DNA of 64,000 bases from Rhynchonema sp. JSB1_4 (taxonomy: Eukaryota; Nematoda; Chromadorea; Monhysterida; Xyalidae), in NCBI GenBank assembly GCA_030248065.1, contig JASAMV010009122.1, positions 1-64,000 of the forward strand, written 5' to 3'. Positions 46,820-57,283 of this stretch are shown piece by piece. Every line of letters begins with the position of its first letter. The stretch's first letter is position 1. The notes beneath the pieces were generated by a model. The model saw only the letters and a list, made by a program, of their open reading frames with translations. It did no database searches and had not been told where the DNA came from. Position numbers and translations under genes: made by a program.

Positions 46820-48287
46820 TCAGAAATCGACATGAGTCCGATACTGAAGCTCCAACGGCGGGGCCTTGTTACGCCACCTGGTCCGATGGATGAACTTGAG
46901 CGAATGATCTTTGCCCATCAGTTCGTCGTTGCAGAACATGTCGAATTCCATGAATCGATCGCAGTCGAAATGCAGTTTTAGAGCGAGGTATTTCTTGAGA
47001 TGCGTGATCGTGGCGGATGACGAACAGCGAATGAACGGACGACGTAGTTGTTTGAGGTGCGGTTCATCGTTGCACAAATGGATGTTCACCTGCGATGTTG
47101 GCACACACGTGTATGAATATGAATAGCCGGCGCTTCACTCTCACTGCCAGTTAGAAAATATAGTTGTCTTGTCAGGAACACTTGTGTTTTTCTTTAATGT
47201 TGTGAGCTACTTTCCGGGTGTCACACCCACACCAAATAAATTGCCTGCAGATGTTAATGTCGACCTCGCTGCACCAGCCGGACGTCAAGTCAGCAGTTGA
47301 CTGACAACAGCGTGTGCTACGTTTATATGCGCAGGACACAGTGTAGTTCCTGGGGGGAGGGGGGCCCCCTAAGGTACACTAACCGCTGCGACCAAGGTAC
47401 ACTAGCACACTAACCGCCGCGCCAGGTACACTAACCGCCCCAATTTTTGCCTAAAATCGGCATTTTTAGGCCTAAAATGGGCATTTTTAGGCCTAAAATG
47501 GGTGATTTTTAGGTCAATGATGTCAAAAGTCATCAAAATACCTTTTTATGGAGAATTGTTTCCAAAAAGAGGTAAAAATCGGTCAAATTTTCTACCTTAA
47601 AAAGCGACTTTTTCCTGAATTTGGGTCTTCCCCCCCAGGGAGGTACACTAACCGCCGCACGGAAAAAAGGGGTAGGTACACTAACCGCCGCGCCGGACCA
47701 GGAACTACACTGGCAGGACAGGAACCAACAGTCAGTTCACAAACAAAAACAACATCTCACCTGTTCATCTTTGCGATGACAATCAGGATCGTCATTATTA
47801 TTAGTCGTGTTCTCATTTTCGTTCGGTGCTTCCTCATCATCATCGTCATACGCCAATCCACGATCGCGATGGAATTCCACGCGTCGTCGACGTTCTTCGC
47901 ATTGCAGATTCGGCACCAGTTTGTGCACCAAGTCCTCAAATGAATTGGAACGTCGCGAAATTAGAATTGATACGTTGGTGTTGTATCTTGTTACTACGCA
48001 AATACGAACGACAAATAGAGTATTCTTGCTTCGTTTGTGAGCGCCCGCAGCAAGCAACCAACCTGCATGGTGCGATCGATGCTGACGTAGTGTGCAGGAT
48101 GGGACTGATGAATCAATATCTCGCATTTCGGACACGTTGGAGACGACTCGAAATGTTGCAACAGACAAGATTTGCAGAATGTGTGTAAACAATCCAGAAT
48201 TGTTGTGGCGTCAACGAAATATCCACCACACAAATAGCACGTTATGTGGTCGTTCACTGCTGTCATTTTCACGCGAATATGATCCAT
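46820..48287 (-). CDS. Polycomb group RING finger protein (PCGF/Bmi1-like)
   Basis: Subunit of a Polycomb repressive complex 1; pairs with a RING1-type E3 for histone H2A ubiquitination (family knowledge). Exon 1 (48287 to about 48065) holds the C3HC4 RING: ITCYLCGGYFVDATTILDCL, HTFCKSCLLQHFESS, TCPKCEILIHQSHPAHYVS, IDRTMQ. Exon 2 (about 47943-47759) gives DLVHKLVPNLQCEERRRR and an acidic Asp/Glu/Asn stretch. Exon 3 (about 47091-46820) is the RAWUL domain: VNIHLCNDE, RRPFIRCSSSATITHLKKYL, LKLHFDCDRFMEFDMFCND, LELQYR. Total is about 225 residues, short for the family because no C-terminal tail follows. A hAT MITE is inserted in intron 2. MTAVNDHITC at 48266 is an alternative start. Confidence 0.93.
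47339..47712. mobile_element. hAT MITE, CAGTGTAGTTCCTGG family, GGTACACTAACCGCC type
   Basis: CAGTGTAGTTCCTGG and CCAGGAACTACACTG ends, with the exact 8-bp target GCAGGACA at 47331-47338 and 47713-47720. The word GGTACACTAACCGCC(G) occurs two to three times inside each end. The core is T-rich with TTTTTAGGCC repeats. It lies in intron 2 of the PCGF gene and serves as the empty site for the nested insertion at 52591. Confidence 0.96.
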
Positions 48288-48355
48288 TATTTGAGGTTGT
48301 GGCCGACGAAACAGAGATTAAGACGAAGCCTAAGAAAGAACCAGAGTGAAGTTGG

Positions 48356-48598
48356 TATGGTAAATTTCCAAATTCGCTGACACACAGTGAAATACGCCCC
48401 ATAGTTAATGTCACGTTCTAAACCCGAAAGTTAACTTTTGAAACATTCGGGCAGCAGACGCGCGTGCAGCTTACCAGCCAGCCAGGCAGCTGCACGCAAT
48501 GTTTCAGAACTGCACGTGGTTAGCGTTCGGGTTCAGAACGTGACATTAACTACGGGGCGTATTTTATTGTGCGGCAGCGAATTTGGAAATTTACTATA
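48356..48598. mobile_element. MITE, TATAGTAAATTTCC family, copy 3
   Basis: 243 bp, TATGGTAAATTTCCAAATTC to GAATTTGGAAATTTACTATA. It lies just upstream of the PCGF start codon (69 bp beyond), so it may overlap that promoter. Confidence 0.9.
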
Positions 48599-48767
48599 AC
48601 AGTGCTGCGGCTACTTCTTGGGGAATATTGTACCCTCCATCTGACAACTTTCGGGGAAGACTCAATTTGGGGGGGGGACGGGGAGAGAGGAAGATTTTTT
48701 GAGGTGAGATACTGATATTACTTTCGTTGGGTGTTGGGTTAAAATGTGCACAATTCGCGTGCCTTTA

Positions 48768-49232
48768 CAGCCAGTGTTGGAGGTACTCTGGAGGGGGGAT
48801 ACGGATACATACTGGTACCGGATTCAGAGAGAGGGATACCTACTGTACCAGAGCCGATGGTCGGGAGGGGGGGGTTGGTACGTGGGGGGCACTGTAGTGG
48901 CAGGCCCGTGTGTGGGAGGTAAGTATGATGCGGGGTTGGGACCGGAGGCGGGAGAGGTATGATTTTGGTCACTCAAAAAGGCAAAAAAAACACCGTTTTT
49001 GTGATACAATTTTGGCGAAAAAAATGAGGTAAAAATGGTACTTTTCCCAATTTTTCGCCGAAAATCGTCTAAAACACGTACTAATTAGTGGGGGGTGGGC
49101 GGTCCCCCCAGGTACAGTAGGTAGGTAGGTTGACGCTCCATCCTGGTACAGTGGGTAGATCGCCGCCCGACGGCTGGAACAGTAAGTTGCGATTTTTGGC
49201 TCAAAATGGTATAAAATCGGTACTTTTCAGTC
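48768..49232. mobile_element. Truncated hAT-like fragments
   Basis: Three abutting left parts. First, CAGTGTTGGAGGTACT with GGATACCTACTGTACC words (48773-48865). Second, a CACTGTAGTGGCAGGCCC / GAGGTAAGTA type (48890 to about 49080) matching the intact copy at 57470. Third, a GGTACAGTAGGTAGG type (49091-49232) that resumes after the insertion at 49241. Right ends are missing for the first two. Confidence 0.7.
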
Positions 49233-49240
49233 CAAATAGG

Positions 49241-50466
49241 TAGGGATCGGCGTCGGTCATGTGGACCGACACCGACCCTTTTTGGAAAGTACCGACACCG
49301 ACGAAAAAACACGCCGACACCGACAGTTCAAATTTCCCCGACACCGATTTCGATTGTTTTTTCGTCGAAAATTTGCAATTTTAGCGCAAAATTTGGATAT
49401 TTAGCGCATTATTAGAGGACACAGAATAATTTACATAAGGAAATTGCTGATTTCGGAAATTTCCTTGCGCACTTTTCCTAGATAAATTAAATTAACAAAA
49501 GTTTTTACAGCAGTGGTTTGGTGCCCGGTGTGCTGCTCCTCTTGGGGGGATTGGACAATGAGTATAAAGTATGGCGCGGCGCTCAAATTGTTAGAAATGC
49601 TTTCGCACGCGTATTTTTTGCTCCGAAAAAGCTCTAAAGCTGCTTGGCAGTGAATTCGTTGTCATTTGCAACCGAAATTTTTTTTAATTTCGGCCCTTTC
49701 ATTCAAGCGCCAGTGGGCCATTTCTTAGCACGCATCGACCAAATTTCGTATTCCTTATGTTGATATTTCGTTGCACTGAATAACGAATACGAATATGCGA
49801 ACAACAATTGCAAAGATCTTCATTGAATACAAAAAATTTTGCAAACTTTTTTTATCTGGGAAGGAAAATTGTGGTAAAAATTGGCCTGTTTGATGCTAAC
49901 ATGGGGTCAAAAAGTTGCCTACCGACACTACCGACACCTGAGAAAAACCGACACTTTTGGACGCCGACACCGACACCGACATGTACCCACATTGGCAGGC
50001 GGAAAAAAACCAGTTTTGTTTCCGGAAAAAACCGAAAAAAACGTTTTTTTTCCGAGACCCGAATACTTTTCCACTTATTTTTCCGTGTGTATCTTTTCGG
50101 TTTTTGATCGGAAAAATATCGGCACTTTATTCCAATTTTGCCAAAAAATTGTAATGCAAAACTGATGAGTTTTTCGATTTTAGTGAAAAATTGGCTCGAG
50201 CACGAAAATTAACCGGCCCAAAATGGGCCAAAAAACGTGTAAACCAAGTGTTTTCGACTGACTTCAACACTCTTCAAGAACACTCTCGCCACTTCGAACA
50301 AATTTTGCACTGAAATTGTTATATTTTTCGAAATTACGTTCTTAAGTACTGGAAAAATACTTTTAAAAAAAACGAAAAAATTTTTTTTCCACGAACAATA
50401 CAAAACGGTTCTTTATGACAGTATATACCGACACCGACATTTTTCCAACACCGGCGCCGATCCCTA
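49241..50466. mobile_element. 1.2-kb hAT-type element with CCGACA arrays
   Basis: TAGGGATCGGCGTCGGT and CCGGCGCCGATCCCTA ends, with the exact 8-bp target CAAATAGG at 49233-49240 and 50467-50474. ACCGACACCGAC words cluster at both sides (49253-49345 and 49920-49985, 50425-50445). The interior is A/T-rich with no transposase. It splits a GGTACAGTAGG-type element. Confidence 0.93.
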
Positions 50467-50474
50467 CAAATAGG

Positions 50475-51292
50475 CGAAAAATCGCGCGCGAAATTAGCGT
50501 TTCAGCACGTTTTCATCAATATTCAGCCCTAAAAATTATTGTTCCCCCACCCCCTAGCTCGGCCGGTACAGTAGGTTGCCGCCCGGCCTGGGTAGCTACA
50601 CCACTGGTAACATCCCCTACACAGTGGTGTATTAACGCTTGATAGTGCTGCACAGGTACATTTATGCACGTGTGTTTTGTTAATTCAGAGCACATAATAC
50701 GCCTCTTATTGACGAATAGACACGAATAAATGCGATTACAAGAGAAGAAACATCCTTTCAAACCCCTTTTTAGAGATTTTCGGGGCTATTTCTGGGAACA
50801 ATTTTTTCAGGTTCGGGTCAGTGAATTAATAGAGGCCCCCGGAATAAAGCCCCCCGTAATAGATCCCCTCAAAATGGGGTCAGTGAGTTAATAGAGCCCC
50901 TTCTACCGTAAAAACCTAAATACAGCCCCCCGGAATAGAGCCCCCCTCCGTAATAGCCCCCCCCAAAAGGGGTCAGGGAATTAATAGAGCCCCCCCCTAA
51001 GTAACGTCCCCAATATAGTGGTGTATTAAGGCTTGATAGCGGTGTACAGGTACATTTATGCACGTTTGTTGTTCGTTCAGAGCACATAATACGCCTCTTA
51101 TTAACGAATAGACACGAATAAATGCGATTACAAGCGAAAAAACATCCTTTCAAACGCCTTTTTAGGGGGTTTTGGGGGTGCTTTTGGGAACAATTTTTCA
51201 GGTTCGGGTCAGTGAATTAATAGAGGCCCTCCAGTGAGTTAATAGAGCCCTCCCCCTTCCATTTAGGTTTTTACGGTATTTAGGTTTTTACG
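50475..51292. mobile_element. Right half of a CAGTGGTGTAGC element, then a split CCGTAAAAACC element
   Basis: 50475-50606 is the right half of the element broken at 49241, ending TGGGTAGCTACACCACTG. From 50607 the sequence is a CCGTAAAAACC-family element whose left part is missing. It is itself interrupted at a TA by a second copy (50906-51275) and ends at 51292. Confidence 0.8.
50906..51275. mobile_element. TA-target MITE, CCGTAAAAACCTAAATA family, nested in its own kind
   Basis: 370 bp, CCGTAAAAACCTAAATA to its complement. TA is at 50904-50905 and 51276-51277. Inserted in the CTATTTAGG near the right end of an older copy, whose remaining TTTAGGTTTTTACGG follows directly. Confidence 0.9.
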
Positions 51293-51322
51293 GTACCCGC
51301 CCCGCAAAAGTAGCCACAGCAC

Positions 51323-51942
51323 CAGTGCAGTGGCTGGAGGGATGGGGGGATTCCTCCCTAAGGAGTAGGTACCTAGCAGTTGCTTGCAACCACCCCTTGG
51401 GGGATGGGGGGAAGGGTAGGTACCTTGCAACCATCCCGGAGGGTACCTTGCAACCATCAATTTATGGTTTTCATAGGCAAAAATGGGTATTTTCGACCTC
51501 AAAACCCCAAAAATCGCTTCGCGCGCAAGCCCCCATATAATTGCTCTTTTGAGCAAATTTTCGGCCAAAATACAAAAAAGTACCATTTTTCGGCCAATTT
51601 TGCAATACAATGCATGCAAAAAACACCTTTTTTCGGACCCCAGGGTACCTTCCAACCTTCCTGAGGCTGGGTAGAGGGGTACCTTGCAACCATCCAACCA
51701 ACCAATCCGTTTCTGGACACCTGACCATTCAAATCGCAAACTGTGAGACTGAACTGCGATAATCACAAACGTTTTATTGCTAGTATAAGGTTATGCGATC
51801 CATTTTATCAATGATTATATTGATGTTGCGCATATGCCTTGTGGTTATAACCATGAAAAGTAAAACGAAAAACGAAACGAAACGAACCATCTGGATCCAT
51901 CTCCCAAGGGTACCTTGCAACCATCTGCCTGCCACTACACTG
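51323..51942. mobile_element. hAT MITE, CAGTGTAGTGGC family, GGTTGCAAGGTACC type
   Basis: CAGTGCAGTGGCTGG to CCTGCCACTACACTG, with targets CACAGCAC (51315-51322) and CACGGCAC (51943-51950), 7 of 8 matching. GGTACCTTGCAACCATC recurs inside both ends. Compared with 52591-52998 it carries an extra ~200 bp (about 51698-51893) bounded by AACCATC on both sides and ending in GAAAC repeats. That piece is a possible retroposed insert. Confidence 0.92.
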
Positions 51943-52517
51943 CACGGCACTGATTCCAAATAGGCGAAAAATCGCGCGCCACGCGCGAGATTAGCGTTTA
52001 AGAGTACATTTTCATCAATATTTAGACCTAAAAATTTTTGTTCCCCCCCCTAGCTCGGCCGGTACAGCAGGTAGGTTGCCGCCCCACATTTTTGGTGGTT
52101 AGGTTGCCGCCCCGCCTGGGTAGCTACCGTATTGTCGGAAATAGAACCCCTCATTAATTGACCCCCCATCAATTGAACCCCCTAAATGGCTCGAAATCAA
52201 AAATAGAACCCCCCATTAATTGACCCCCATTAATAGAACCCCACCCCCAACCTTCACCGTACCACAGATTAGTGGTATGGTAGGGCTGTGTTGTTGTGTC
52301 AAACGTTGTTTAAGCTTGCGTACACAACAGAATACAGCTTTTTAAGCATAGTTGCCGCTGTTGGAGTTAGAAAATACCGAAAACAAGCCATTTTTATGGG
52401 CATTATTAACAATGATTTTTTTCGTCGAGGGGCCAAATGAAAAATATAACCCCCAATAATTGACCCCCATAAACTGAACCCCCAAAATGACCCCAGTGAA
52501 AAAATAGACCCCCCGGC

Positions 52518-53318
52518 AGTGTAGTTCCTGGGCGGGAGGGGGGTCCCCCCTAAGGTACACTAACCGCCGCGACCAAGGTACACTACAACACAGTGTAGTG
52601 GCAGGCAGATGGTTGCAAGGTACCCTTGGGGAGGGGTGGATCCAGATGGTTGCAAGGTACCCCCCTACCCAGCCTCCGGAAGGTTGCAAGGTACCCCTTG
52701 GGTCCGAAAAAAGGGCGTTTTTGCATGCATTATACTGCAAAATTGGCCGAAAAATGGTACTTTTTTGTATTTTGGCCGAAAATTTGCTCAAAAGAGCAAT
52801 TATATGGGGGCGATTTTTGGGGTTTTGAGGTCGAAAAATACCCATTTTTGCCTATGAAAACCATAAATTGATGGTTGCAAGGTACCCTCCGGGATGGTTG
52901 CAAGGTACCTACCCTTCCCCCCCATCCCCCCAAGGGGTGGTTGCAAGGTACCTACCCCTCAGGGGGGAATCCCCCCCATCCCCCCAGCCACTACACTGCT
53001 AGTACACTAACCGCCGCGCCAGGTACACTAACCGCCTCAATTTTTGCCCAAAATAGGTATTTTTAGGCTTAAAATGGGCATTTTTAGGCCAAAAATGGGT
53101 GATTTTTAGGTCAATGATGTCAAAAGTCGCCAAAATACCCGTTTTATTGAGAATTTTTTTGAAAAAGGGGCAAAAATCGATCAAATTTTCTGCCTCAAAA
53201 AGTGACTTTTTCCTGAATTTGGGTCTTCCCCCCCTTCCCCCCAGGGAGGTACACTAACCGCCGCACGGAAAAAAGGGGTAGGTACACTAAGCGCCGCGCC
53301 GGACCAGGAACTACACTG
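52518..53318. mobile_element. hAT MITE, CAGTGTAGTTCCTGG family, itself interrupted
   Basis: CAGTGTAGTTCCTGGGCGG to CCAGGAACTACACTG. The targets CCCCCCGG and CCCCCGGG differ by a homopolymer slip. GGTACACTAACCGCC words occur at both sides. The element at 52591-52998 is inserted after GGTACA-CTA. Confidence 0.88.
52591..52998. mobile_element. hAT MITE, CAGTGTAGTGGC family, innermost of the nest
   Basis: 408 bp, CAGTGTAGTGGCAGG to CCAGCCACTACACTG. Targets CTACAACA and CTAGTACA are both explained as decayed copies of CTAGCACA, the sequence at the same place in the uninterrupted sister element at 47339. GGTTGCAAGGTACC is repeated three times at the left and three times, inverted, at the right. 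Confidence 0.92.
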
Positions 53319-54041
53319 CCCCCGGGTTCTTCTATTTCCGACGATACGGTACACCACTGAGTCAAGTCAAGTCTTTATTGAGCTATTCGCAAAAGCCTGT
53401 TTGTAGGCTGGGAAATTTACAATATGATGCTTAAATGTGAGCAGGAAACGAAACGAACAAGAACAACGTGGAAGAACGGTAACTAGACACTTGTTGACTG
53501 TAAACAACTGTACAAAACACGGGGTGGCGTTTTGTACGCTTGTTGACTGTGTGACAAAAATGAATTAAGCACAGTTAATGCATGCGTCAACAAGTGTACA
53601 TTACAGCACGACTGTATTGTACGCTTGTTGACTCTATGACATTTATGACAATAATGATTTGTGCAATCAACAAGTGTACAAAACAACACGACCGTGTTGT
53701 ACACTTGTTGACTGTTTGACAAAGGTGACATTTGTGACAAAAATGTTTTTGATATGTCGTCGTTGTCATTATTTTGTTTTTGTGCACATTGTCAGCCAAA
53801 ACAGCCAAGTATATGTAGGCAAATATAGTTTTTGTGATTCCCGATCAGTAAAGAGCGGGAAAACACAATTTCAAAAGCGCATCGATGTTTTGGGTTGTTC
53901 GTTCCGCCAAGTTAACGTAAAAACCTAAATACAGCCCCCCCCGGAATAGAGCCCCCCCCCCGTAATACAGCCCCCCCAAAAAGGGGTCAGTGAATTAATA
54001 GAGCCCCCCCCGGAATAGAGCCCCCCCATAACATCCCCTAT

Positions 54042-54337
54042 CAGTGGTGTAGCTACCCAGGCGGGGCGGCAACCTACTGTACCACCCAACATGTGGGGCG
54101 GCAACCTACCTACTGTACCAGCCGAGCTAGGGGGGGGGTCGTACCACTTGGGGGGGGGGTCATCTGGAAACCGAAATTTTTTATGTCTAAATACTGAAGA
54201 AAATGTGGCCTAAAACACTAACTTCGCGCGCAGCACGCGATTTTTCGCCTATTTGCAGACAAATATGCTAATTTTATGCAATTTTAAGCCAAAAAATGAA
54301 AGGGGAGACCCCCCCCTCCCCTCCAGCTACACCATTG
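54042..54337. mobile_element. hAT MITE, CAGTGGTGTAGC family, GGCAACCTACTGTACC type, copy A
   Basis: 296 bp, CAGTGGTGTAGCTACCCAGG to CTCCAGCTACACCATTG. Exact 8-bp target TCCCCTAT at 54034-54041 and 54338-54345. The core has GCGCGCAGCACGCGATTTTTCGCC. Confidence 0.96.
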
Positions 54338-54349
54338 TCCCCTATACAG

Positions 54350-54758
54350 CAGTGGTGTAGCTACCCAGGCGGGGCGGCAACCTACTGTACCACCCAAAAT
54401 GCGGGGCGGCAACCTACCTACTGTACCGGCCGAGCTAGGGGGGGGGGGTCGTACCACTTGGGGGGGGTCATCTGGAAACCGAAATTTTTTATGTCTAAAT
54501 ACTGAAGAAAATGTGGCCTAAAACACTAATTTCGCGCGCAGCGCGCGATTTTTCGCCTATTTGCAGACAAATATGCTAATTTTATGCAATTTTAAGCCAA
54601 AAATGAATGTTTTGGGTGAAAAGTTAGGTGGGGCGGCAACCTACCTACTGTACCAGGGGAGGGGCGGCAACCTACCTACTGTACCAGGCGAGGGGCGGCA
54701 ACCTACCTACTGTACCTAGGGGGGGGACCCCCCCACTCCCCCCTCAGCTACACCATTG
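54350..54758. mobile_element. hAT MITE, CAGTGGTGTAGC family, copy B, 12 bp from copy A
   Basis: 409 bp with the exact 8-bp target CTATACAG at 54342-54349 and 54759-54766. The targets of copies A and B overlap by four bases (CTAT) in the original sequence TCCCCTATACAG. GGGGCGGCAACCTACC words are repeated at both ends, in the same orientation at the right of this copy. Confidence 0.96.
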
Positions 54759-54826
54759 CTATACAGTAGTGTATTAACGCTTGATAGTGGTGCACAGGTT
54801 CATTTATGCACGTTTGTTGTTCGTTC

Positions 54827-55639
54827 CAGAGATCGGAAACGGGCCGGGTAAAGTCGGCCCGGCCCGGTCGGCGAAAAGTCCGGCCCGGCCCGGCCCGGTG
54901 GAGGGCTGCAGGTCGGCCCGGCCCGGCCCGTTTTGGCTTGAGGTCGGCCCGGCCCGGTCAGCCAATTTTCAAGGGCTGAAAACTAAAAAAGTCCAAAAAG
55001 CTGAAAAAAATTCCAAAATTTTCTGCAGAATACTTGTTTTCACTGGTTGGTACAGCTGGGGGGAAGGGTAGGTAGGTAGATTGACGCGCCATCCTGATGC
55101 AGTACGTAAGTCGCCACCCCGGTTGGTACAGTAGTGTAGTAGGTATGGTATAATTTTTGGCTCAAAATGGTTTAAAATCGGTATTTTTCACTCCATATAG
55201 GCGAAAAATCGCGCTTGACGCGCGAAATTAGCGCTTAAGAGTACATTCTCATCAATATGTAGACATAAAATTTTACATAAATTTTAAAATTTTACTACCA
55301 CAGTAGGTAGGTTGATTGCAGGCAGGCTTTTTTTGGTGGTACAGCAGGAGTAGGTTGATTGCTGCAAAGCAAGGGCCTGGGTGTGGGTAGCTACTGCTTC
55401 TTTCTTCAAAACGATGACTGAAAAGATCAAGAACTAGGAAATCTTATTGCGCGAAGCGCAAAAATTTTGAAAATTTTGGTTCAAAAAATGGTAATTTCGT
55501 TCAAATTTAGGCATACCGGGCCGGGCTGCGGTCCCCCCAAATCTCCGGCCCGGCCCGGTCGACCAACTCCAAAATCGCGGCCCGGCCCGGCCCGTGTACC
55601 GGGCCGGGCCGGGCCGGGCCAGCCCGTTTCCGATCTCTG
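54827..55639. mobile_element. hAT element with GGCCCGGCC arrays, copy 1
   Basis: CAGAGATCGGAAACGGGCC to GGGCCAGCCCGTTTCCGATCTCTG-type end. Exact 8-bp target GTTCGTTC at 54819-54826 and 55640-55647. GGCCCGGCC and GGCCGGGCC repeats at both ends. The middle (about 55040-55392) is a decayed CAGTGGTGTAGC-type insertion with a CGCTTGACGCGCG core. Confidence 0.95.
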
Positions 55640-56161
55640 GTTCGTTCAGAGCACATAATACGCCTCTTATTGACGAATAGACACGAATAAATGCGATTAC
55701 AAGCGAAAAAAAACATGCTTTCAAACCCCTTTTTGGGGGTTTTTGGGGGTACTTCTGGGAACAATTTTTTTCAGGTTCGGGTCAGTGAATTAATAGAGGC
55801 CCCCCGGAATAGAGCCCCCTCGTAATAGAGCCTTCCCAAAATGGGGTCAGTGAGTTAATAGAGCCCCCTTCTATTTAGGTTTTTACGGTATGTGTTCGCG
55901 CAGTTTAGCTGTTATAATTCACCAGAGGTCGCAATGGGGCCGGGTTTGGCCGGCCCGGCCTGGCCCGACCCCCCAAATCTCCGGCCCGGCCCGATTTTTT
56001 GGCTCAGATTTTAACCCAATTTTTGTCATAATTTTTGCGATTTTTGAATCTATTTTTTGGTTGAAAATAAATTGTTTTCAATGGTGTGGCTGGGGGTCCC
56101 CCCTTAGGTACAGAAGGCTGGTAGATTGACGCGCCATCCTGGTACAGTAGGTAGGTAGCCG

Positions 56162-57283
56162 CAGGGTAGTACTTGGGGGGGGGGGGGGGGGGGGGGCCCC
56201 CCCAAATTCATCTATCTATCGTCAACACTTTTTGATTTCATCTATCTATCGTCAACACTTATGGGCAAATCTATCTATCGTCAACAAATTCTGGGAACAA
56301 TCTGGGTGGGGTCGAAAATCCCGAAAAAAAAATCCCGAAAAAAAAAATCCCGAAAAAAAAATCCCGAAAAATAAAAATCCCGAAAAAAAAATCCCGAAAA
56401 GCAAAAATCCCGAAAAATGAAATTGAGGAAAAATACAAAGTTTAAGGTGCAGAAAGGGGTATTCATGTAGTTGGAGTCCATAATTTGGGCAATAGATCAG
56501 TTGGGGCTCAAGATATTGAAATTCTCGCTCGGTCATGTCTTCCTGGCTGGCAGCCTAAGCCTAAGCCTAACCCTGAATGAAGGCCTGGGCGTTGTATTTT
56601 TGTGGATAGTTCCTTTACGTGGACAGGTCTTCCTGGCTGGCAGCCTAAGCCTAAGCCTAAGCCTGAAATAAAGCCTGAGCATGTGTATTTTTATTGATGT
56701 TTTCTTCGTATGAACAGGTCTTCCTGGCTGGCAGCCTAAGCCTAAGCCTAACCCTGAATGCAAGCCTGAGCACCAGCTACATGAATGCCAACTTCTGACA
56801 AAAAATTTGGTCCATTTCTACACCTTTTTATTTTTCGGGATTTTTTCGGGATTTTTGCTTTTCGGGATTTTTTTTTCGGGATTTTTCGTTTCGGGATTTT
56901 TTTTTCGGGATTTTTTTTTCGGGATTTTCGACGGCCACCAACAATCTATCTATCGTCAACACATTTCGACCCCAAAATGGGCATTTTTGCCTCAAAATGG
57001 CTCAAAATCGGTATTTTTTGTCCCAAATAGGCAAAAAATCGCGCGCTACGCGCGGATTTAGTACATCTATACACATTTTCATTAATATTTACACATTATT
57101 ACCTACTTAATGCACTATACTATACCTTGATTTTTGGCGACCCCCCCCCCCCCACCATCTATCTATCGTCAACAAGTTTGGGTCGACCCCCCCCAGATTT
57201 CGGACTTTGGTCATCTATCTATCGTCAACACATTTCGGGTCCCAATCTATCTATCGTCAACACCCTGACCAAGTACTACACTG
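56162..57283. mobile_element. hAT MITE, CAGTGTAGTACTTGG family, ATCTATCTATCGTCAACA type
   Basis: CAGGGTAGTACTTGG to CCAAGTACTACACTG. Exact 8-bp target GGTAGCCG at 56154-56161 and 57284-57291. ATCTATCTATCGTCAACA occurs three times near the left and four times near the right. A run of 22 G followed by 7 C starts at 56175. It hosts the element at 56304. Confidence 0.95.
56304..56939. mobile_element. Innermost element, TCCCGAAAAA arrays and TTAGGC stretches
   Basis: 8-bp target AACAATCT at 56296-56303 and 56940-56947. Long inverted arrays of AATCCCGAAAAAAA (56316-56418; 56828-56928). The middle has three tandem copies, about 85-90 bp apart, of GTCTTCCTGGCTGGCAGCC followed by (TAAGCC)2-4 (56536, 56626, 56718). 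The TIR proper is imperfect (GTCGAAAATCCCG / CGGGATTTTCGAC). Confidence 0.85.

Larger units (their letters stand above)
52127..53349. mobile_element. TA-target element, CCGTATTGTCGGAAATAG family, interrupted
   Basis: CCGTATTGTCGGAAATAGAA at the left, TTCTATTTCCGACGATACGG at the right, TA on both sides (52125-52126, 53350-53351). Internal words GGGGGTCAATTAATGGGGGG, in complement here, are shared with 62827-63228. Interrupted by the hAT MITE at 52518. Confidence 0.9.
51943..53359. mobile_element. Right half of a CAGTGGTGTAGC element hosting a three-level nest
   Basis: Carries the CGCGCG core (about 51970), GGTACAGCAGGTAGGTTGCC words and the end CCTGGGTAGC|TA|CACCACTG. That end is split at TA by the element at 52127-53349. 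The left half is not found nearby. Confidence 0.75.
53915..55888. mobile_element. TA-target CCGTAAAAACC element carrying three hAT insertions
   Basis: ACGTAAAAACCTAAATAC (first base changed) to TTTAGGTTTTTACGG, TA on both sides (53913-53914, 55889-55890). Its own sequence is about 430 bp. The rest is the elements at 54042, 54350 and 54827, whose target duplications reconstruct the uninterrupted sister at 57920. Confidence 0.9.

Noticed and set aside
47339..47712. An exon of the PCGF gene in the long intron 2
   Set aside because: The whole interval is a hAT MITE with an exact 8-bp duplication.
48739..51153. Several Pro-, Gly- or Phe-rich open frames in the transposon cluster
   Set aside because: All derive from homopolymer runs and simple words in MITEs. 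The same applies to frames at 54781-55764, 56232-57061 and 61730-63029.
56536..56775. Regularly spaced repeat resembling a CRISPR array
   Set aside because: Only three units; the 'spacers' are themselves similar; the unit lies inside a transposon in a eukaryotic genome with no cas genes.
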